A DNA stretch of 64,000 nucleotides from Hyposmocoma kahamanoa (taxonomy: Eukaryota; Arthropoda; Insecta; Lepidoptera; Cosmopterigidae), in contig NW_020653993.1 of the NCBI RefSeq assembly GCF_003589595.1, forward strand, positions 7,072,251 through 7,136,250, given 5' to 3'. Both the position numbers and the translations under genes were made by a program. Each line of letters opens with the position of its first letter. Position 1 is the first letter of the stretch. Under the pieces are notes generated by a model. It was given only the letters and a program-made list of their open reading frames with translations, was not told where the DNA came from and ran no database searches. Of the stretch, positions 62,223 to 64,000 are shown in pieces.

Positions 62223-62687
62223 CTGGTGAAAAAAGAACTCATATAAGCAATGATCGGAAAAAGGTGTTCCGCATATATGGATACATGTACAAGGAACGAC
62301 ATAGAGTTGTTAAAACCACCAAATATTAATTAATTACTGTTTCGAATTCCTCCTGTTTCGGAGACATAGGAAGTTGAAGTTGGATTTTAAAGTAATTCTG
62401 TGCCATGTAAAAATGCAGTAGATAACTAACCTTTTACCAAAACAGAGAATAAAAACGTAACAAGAATAGTCACTCTCCGCCCTAGCTTTAGACACAGCAT
62501 ATTGATGGTCACATTGACGGAACGGCGACATTTGCTAGTGAACTTAAGAAAAAATATTAAAATTTTATTTACGAGGGGAATTTTAGGACATTTTAGTTTG
62601 CATGAGAATTGTTGTGATCGCGCTCTAAAAATATTTAAATTAAAAAACACAGCATGACAGATGTTTATAATATATCAATTTTCAAAC

Positions 62688-62783
62688 AAACCGTTTGAAA
62701 AAACAAATATACGCGATTTAAATCCGTAAAAACAGTTTCATTTCCTATGTGTAACAATCGCGAAAACCTAAGAACTCGATAGA
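62688..62783. repeat. Fragment of the CGCGAAAACCTAAG repeat
   Basis: AATATACGCGATTTAAATCC then TGTGTAACAATCGCGAAAAC and CTAAGAACTCGATA match the right side of the element at 45,822-46,006. Confidence 0.65.
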
Positions 62784-63177
62784 TGTTTATAAATTCGAAA
62801 TACTATCAGAAATGTCATAATTTAAAAGGAAAATGTTCACAGTAGATTATTTTAATATTTTTTATTAAAAGAACTGTCGAACGCTTAAACAAGATGAATA
62901 AGTGCCATTTTTAACGGCCTTAACCTTGTACAGCTATTTATCGTCATAAATAGAATAAAGAGAGGAGTTCCTTTCGTCCGGAAATCCGGAATTCGAAAGG
63001 GTAATTAATTAATAATTGGTGGTTTTAACATGTGTCTATGTATGTAGAACGCCTTTTCCGACCATTGCTTATAAGTAAGGACTACTGCGAAGATATATTC
63101 TTAAAATGAAAATTTGTTAAAAACAGATCAAAAGAGGAAGTACACCTCTATAGTTTGTTAAAAAAAAGAACACTTAC

Positions 63178-63434
63178 CTCTTTGTACTTGGGCAGAAGAA
63201 TGGGCATGCGGCGTCTACAAAGTGACTCAAAAATCCTGCTATAAAACTTATGCTTGTACCACTCAGGATTATTCTCCACTCCTTCTTCTATTTGTAATGT
63301 AGTATCGTTAGTCTCGTCGCTTGCTTTAGTCGTATCCACATTCTCATCTACTGCTTCATTTGTTTCCATGTTTGCTTCTACTGAATCAGTTTTTTCATTT
63401 GTTGAATCATCATTTTTAGATTCATCTGTAGCTG
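63178..63434 (-). CDS. Unrecognised charged protein, first visible exon
   Basis: It encodes an acidic stretch (TDESKNDDSTNEKTDSVEAN; ETNDTTLQIEEGVE) followed by NPEWYKHKFYSRIFESLCRR and RMPILLPKYKE. Donor GAG|GTAAGT joins in phase to TIMQLL. The acceptor is uncertain: AG occurs at three nearby positions, giving right ends of 63,434, 63,431 or 63,425. Upstream exons probably lie beyond the window. Confidence 0.78.
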
Positions 63435-64000
63435 CTTTAGAAAAAGACACAAAATCTTGTATCACTGTGCACAATTTATCATATTTAAAAAAATTATGAA
63501 CCAATTTAATACGGCCAGCTGATCGAATGACTACTACATCAATAACCAATAAATAGTCAAACAAGTTGTCTTAGAAAGTGACACCTCAGACCAATGTTCT
63601 TATGCACTAACTACATAAGGTCATTGTCATTACCTTAGACATTTATAGATATGGAGACGGTTGAAAGATAAAAAGGGTTAAGCGACACTTAGTAAGAAAG
63701 CAGTTACACTTAGATGCTAGATAAATATTGGTAGATAGTACTAGAAGGTACTAAATATGCATAATAATGCCCCACCAAAAATATACATGCGAAAAAGGAG
63801 CCACATTCGGTATATTGAACAATCAGGTCAGTATGTTTCGCCGACAGTTGAATTTGGAATGTCGCATACATTTCAAATTACAAGGAAACTGTCTTAGGAA
63901 CAATTAAGTCTTTTTTGTGAAAAAATGTTGGCATAGTCAATTTTTTGGTCAAGCGTGAATTGTCCATAAAAATGAATAAAATTGATATGTTTTTAGTACT
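63435..64000. other. Probable intron to the window edge
   Basis: No further exon of the minus-strand gene was recognised before the end. Confidence 0.4.

Noticed and set aside
1..64000. CRISPR array, prophage, toxin-antitoxin or bacterial operon
   Set aside because: No spaced direct repeats of array type and no bacterial gene organisation; all supported genes are spliced animal genes.

Overview
This is a 64 kb piece of an animal nuclear genome, most likely from a moth or butterfly. It is AT-rich, its genes are split into short exons with GT/AG splice sites, and its introns are full of interspersed repeats of the kinds common in Lepidoptera: tRNA-headed SINEs, RTE- and CR1-like LINE pieces and many small terminal-inverted-repeat (TIR) elements. 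There are no bacterial-style operons. The Lepidoptera assignment rests on my recognition of repeat sequences and was not checked against a database.

Three genes can be supported. (1) A hnRNP U-like gene runs on the minus strand from about 51.2 kb (5' side, cut by a 10-N assembly gap) to its stop codon at 7148. I could join 25 exons in phase, plus one optional in-frame exon, into at least 1,206 residues. The order is an acidic/proline-rich region, a charged helical region, a SPRY domain, a long charged insert, a P-loop polynucleotide-kinase-like domain, an Arg/Asp-rich stretch, polyglycine/RGG repeats and a Gln/Trp-rich tail. (2) Three exons of DRC8/EFCAB2, an EF-hand subunit of the ciliary nexin-dynein regulatory complex, lie on the plus strand at 53.1-56.2 kb. 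(3) An unrecognised charged protein occupies four exons on the minus strand at 60.1-63.4 kb. Genes 1 and 2 are head-to-head, with both 5' ends missing around the gap at 51,224-51,233. Genes 2 and 3 converge.

Layout: 1-7.1 kb is gene-free and repeat-rich (downstream of gene 1); 7.1-51.2 kb is gene 1 with its intronic transposons; 51.2-53.1 kb is the divergent intergenic zone with the gap and a three-level transposon nest; 53.1-56.2 kb is DRC8; 56.2-60.1 kb is the convergent intergenic zone; 60.1-63.4 kb is gene 3, which probably continues beyond 64 kb.

The most informative transposon is a CR1-like LINE with a long open reverse-transcriptase frame at 30.2-32.6 kb. It sits inside one copy of a TIR element with 8-bp target duplications. 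A second copy of the same TIR element at 21.7-22.9 kb preserves the unoccupied target sequence, so the order of insertion can be read directly. I found no convincing true tRNA, rRNA, CRISPR array or bacterial/phage system.
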